64,000 nucleotides of DNA from Hyperoodon ampullatus (lineage: Eukaryota > Chordata > Mammalia > Artiodactyla > Ziphiidae). This document shows, piece by piece, positions 53,601 through 58,100 of this stretch; positions within the stretch are counted from its first letter, which is position 1; the number at the start of each line of letters is the position of its first letter. The stretch covers positions 162,541,980 to 162,605,979 of the forward strand of contig OX457057.1 of the NCBI GenBank assembly GCA_949752795.1, given 5' to 3'. The notes under the pieces are model-generated. The model was not told where the DNA came from. It saw only the letters and a list, made by a program, of their open reading frames with translations, and did no database searches. A program made the position numbers and the translations under genes.

Positions 53601-55152
53601 TGGAATACTACTCAGCAATAACAAGAAACAAACTATTGATAGATGCAACAATTTGGAGGGATTTCAAGGGCATTTTATTTAGTGAAAAAAAGCCAATATT
53701 AAATGGCTACACACTATATGATTCCATTTATATAACATTCTTGAAATAACAAAACCATAGAAGTAGAAAACAAAAAGTGGTTGCTAGGGGACAGGGATGG
53801 GTGTGGGGAGGTGGGTATGAATAAAAAGTAGCAGAGGGAGTTCTTTCCTGGTAATGGAATAATTCTGTATCTTGATTGTGGTGGTGGTTACAGAAATCTA
53901 TACATAGGATTAAATTGCATAGACTTATAAATACACACAAATGAGTGCACATAAAAATTGGTGAAAAATAAAATCTGTAGTCTAGTTAACAGTATTGTAC
54001 CAATGTCAATTACCTGTTTTTGATATTACACTACAGTTATAAGATATCACTATTGGGGGAAGTGCTTGCAAGACTCTACAACTTCTTGTGAGTATACAAA
54101 TTAAAAAAAAAGAGTTAAAAAATTAGTTCTAATTAGGAGAAACTCAAGAAGCTGAGTATATACACCCTACAAATGAACACTACACTTATTCTTAGGGATC
54201 CTCCTGACAAAGAATAAGCGGACTACTTTAAAACCATGCTTTGTCAGTGAGCCTCAGAATTGAAGACATTACTGCAAAGGTTTTTACTTGAAGGACGTTT
54301 GAAGGAGTTGAGAAAATTCTATTCCATGTGCTTATCTTTACCTCAAGACTTGGTAAATTTAAGTAGCACTTCCCGAGTAAGGTTGGCAACCTGACAGGCA
54401 TTCGAAATCCTGGAATGCCTGACAATGCTGTATAACCACGGTTTTTCAGCATTTCCTAGTTTTTCAAACTTTTCAAAGTGCATTTCAATATAAGGCAGAA
54501 ACAGCAGAGTCTTCTCCTGTCCCAACACCCTTCCACATGACATGGCTTTAATGTGAAAATGCTGCCAATATTGATTCTAGGAAATCACTTTACTGGCTTT
54601 TATCTGATTAGATGACTTTGGAACAATGATGACTTTGTGACATCCTATTGATTTTGCCTCTAAAATGTTTCTCCTATCTTGTCTCTGACTCTTCATTCCC
54701 ACTGCCAACTACCCTCTTTAGAGCCTTTCTTATTTCCTACAATAGCTTTTTTTTTTTTTTTTTCCCTAATCGGTCTCCCAAACTTAGTCTCTGCAAACCA
54801 AGTCATTTGAAATTCCATTGTTGGATTAATCTATAATTGGCACAATTCTGATTAGGTCACTTCCATGCTCAAAAATGTTTAAAAAAAACCCCATTGCTTA
54901 TACAACAAAATCCAAACTCCTCATCTGGCATTCAAGGACTGTCCTGTGTATGGAATACTGTGTTGAAAATAACCTCCACTCAGAATTTTGAAAACACTGC
55001 TCCACTGACTTTTGATTTTCAATATTCTATTGAGAATTCCAATGCAATCCTTTCATACCTCCTTTGTATGTAACCTACTTTTTCTTGCTAGAAGCTTTTA
55101 AGATTTTTTTTTTAAAGCCTTGGTGTTGTGCTCTTTCATGATGATGTGAATT

Positions 55153-55192
<40 letters not shown>

Positions 55193-58100
55193 GGAAAGTC
55201 TTTTGTCATTTTTCATTCACTGTATTGGGAATTTGGTGGCCTTTCCAATCTGGATATTTATATTTTCTTGTTTTGGGAAATTTTCTTGTATTATTTCTTT
55301 GACAATTTCCTCTCCAAAGTTTTCTAATAAAACTTTTCTTTTACTAGAATCTTCTGGATTGATTTTCTCATTTTCTGTTCTACTTTCTGGGAGATTGACT
55401 TGACTTTAGCTTTTATATTTCAATTTCCAAGCTCTCTTTCTTGTTTCTTTGAGGTTCCTTTTCTTATAGCATCTTATTGTTTCATAGATGCACTATCTTA
55501 TATTTTGAAAATATTTATTATGCTTTGAAGTTGTTTTTGGCTCTATGCATTGTCTCTGTTTCTTCCGGGTTCTTTTTTCTCTCTCCTATTTATTTGTTTT
55601 TCTCTCTGCCTTTCATGTTGAAGAATTTCCTCAAATATCTGGAGATTCTTGGCCATCTGTTTATATTTAAGATTAAAGCACTAAAGAACTCAATGGAAGC
55701 TTTGTGTGCTGGAATAGAGCTTACAGATTAGTGAGCTTCACTGCAGAGTACTTCCTGGCCAGCTGTTTTTTTTTTTTTTTTTAATTACCATTTTTATTGA
55801 GATATAATTAACATACCATAAAATCTACCCACTTAAAGTGTACGATTTTCAGTATATTCAGAGTTGTGCAATTATCACCACAGTCTAAGCTTAAAACATT
55901 TCATCACTCCAAAAAGAAACTTCATGTCCGTTAGCAGTCATTCTTCATTCATCACTTTCCCCTGCCCTATATCCCCAGCCTCTGGCAACCATTAATCTAC
56001 TGTCTCCATAGATTTGCCTATTCTGGACATTTCACATAAATGGAATTGTACATTATATAGTGTTTTGTGATTGGCTTCTTCCACTTTGCATAAAGTTTTC
56101 AAGGTTTGTCCCTGTTGTAGCATGTGTCAGTACTTCATTCCTTTTTATGACTGAATAATATAGCATTGCTTAGATATATCATGTTTTGTATATCCATTCA
56201 TCAGTTGATGGACATTACCACTTTGGGGCTACTATAAATAATGTTTATGAACATTCATGTTACAAATTTTTGTGGGGACATACGTTTTTCACTTCTCTTG
56301 GATATACTTAGGAGTAGAATTACCAGCTGACATTGTAATGGGGGAACATAAATGTTGGTATCTGTAGGTCTTTTTATCTGGCTCAGTTTCTCAAATTTGC
56401 TGTGTGATGAATGTAAGCCTGGCTGCTGGCCTGCTAGAGCTGGGTGGGAGCTGAACCTTTCCAGAGTTCTGGGGGTGAGTGGGTAAATCAACCTCTTTCT
56501 TCTGTTAGAGATGCTAGCTGTCTTCCTAATGCCCATCTTTTCCTCCTTCCTTAATAACAGACTCTTGTATTATTGGGGGCAACAACGTACCCACGTATAA
56601 CATTTCCCAGTCTCTCTTGAAGATAGAAGTGACAATGAGAAGCCACTGGGTGAGGTTTCAGGGAAATTGCTCTAAAGAAGATAACTTGGTTGGAAGACAG
56701 GTGTCCTTTTATGGGCCCCTCTTTTCTGGTACCTGAAACATGGATGCTATGGCTGGAGCTCCAGTAGCTAACTTGTGTTCATAAAGAGATCCTTGAAGAT
56801 CTTGAGAATGGCAGAGGAAAAAGCCCACAAAGAGCCCTGAATCCTTAGTCCTAGACTGCCCACCCTCAGACTTCTTATAGGTGAGGAAAATATAACTTTA
56901 CTTTGTTTAAGCCATTACTGTTTTGAGTATCTGTTAATTAGCAACTGATCTGAATCATTAAGTGATAGACTTTTTTTTCAGAATTTCCTTCTGCAGGCAA
57001 CTACGTCTGATCTTCCTCTAATTTTTTTTTTTTTTGCGGTATGCAGGCCTCTCACTGTTGTGGCCTCTCCCATTGCAGAGTACAGGCTCTGGACGTGCAG
57101 GCTCAGTGGCCATGGCTCACGGGCCTAGCCGCTCCGCGGCATGTGGGATCTTCCTGGACCGGGGCATGAACCCGTGTCCCCTACATCGGCAGGCGGACTC
57201 TCAACCACTGCGCCACCAAGGAAGCCCTGATCTTCCTCTAATTTTAAGTAATCTATCATTCAGATTTATCCTAGTTTCATCAAAGATAGAGTTCATATTT
57301 CTGTTTCTTATACATTTTAAGTCATTTTTAAGACAAAAAAACACAAAGTTTTTTACCTATCAATGTAAAAATTGGAACTTTACCTTTCCAATCATTTCCT
57401 ACCTCACTCCTTTATATACCATGAACTACTCAGTATTTCTTTTCAAGCGCTGTAGTTTCCTGTTTTCTTCTTTTGCTCATTATTTCCATTCTGAGGAATG
57501 TTCTCTCCATGTGTCTGTTTCTCAGTTCCAATTATACCTGCTTTTTTAAGGTTCAACTCACAGGCCACTGCCCTCTAAGGTCTTTCTTGGTCCACCTAAC
57601 AAGAAGTAATCTCACCTCCCTTATACCATTTCTTCCTGAGTATTTACTTCTTCTACTGGACACCTTGAGGTTGGGGCTGTGTCTTTAGTACTCTATATTC
57701 CCTGGTAGCAAATGGCTTTCTAGCCTGTACATAACTGTCACAATTAGATATGTTACTGTGTATCAAGAAATTTGGTTCTTAAAAATATTAATTATTTGGC
57801 AAAGTTTTAGTCCTTATGCCTATGCCCCACAACTTCCCAAAGGAAATTCTGAGTTTAAGGATCATCATAAATTGATCCCCAAAGCAACACTGGTACCAAA
57901 TTCCATCAGGGCCTTAGAGCAGAGTCTACGACTTGCAGATCATTCAGCTAGACAAACCTGGAGGGTCTTTTTGATCAATTAAGTCTGCATGTTAAAATAC
58001 CCTATGTTCTTTTGCACAGAAAAGCTTACTTATCATATGTAGTAAACCTTCTTTAGATGAAATCAACTCATTTACAACTGTTTTTCTGCCATCTGAAAGC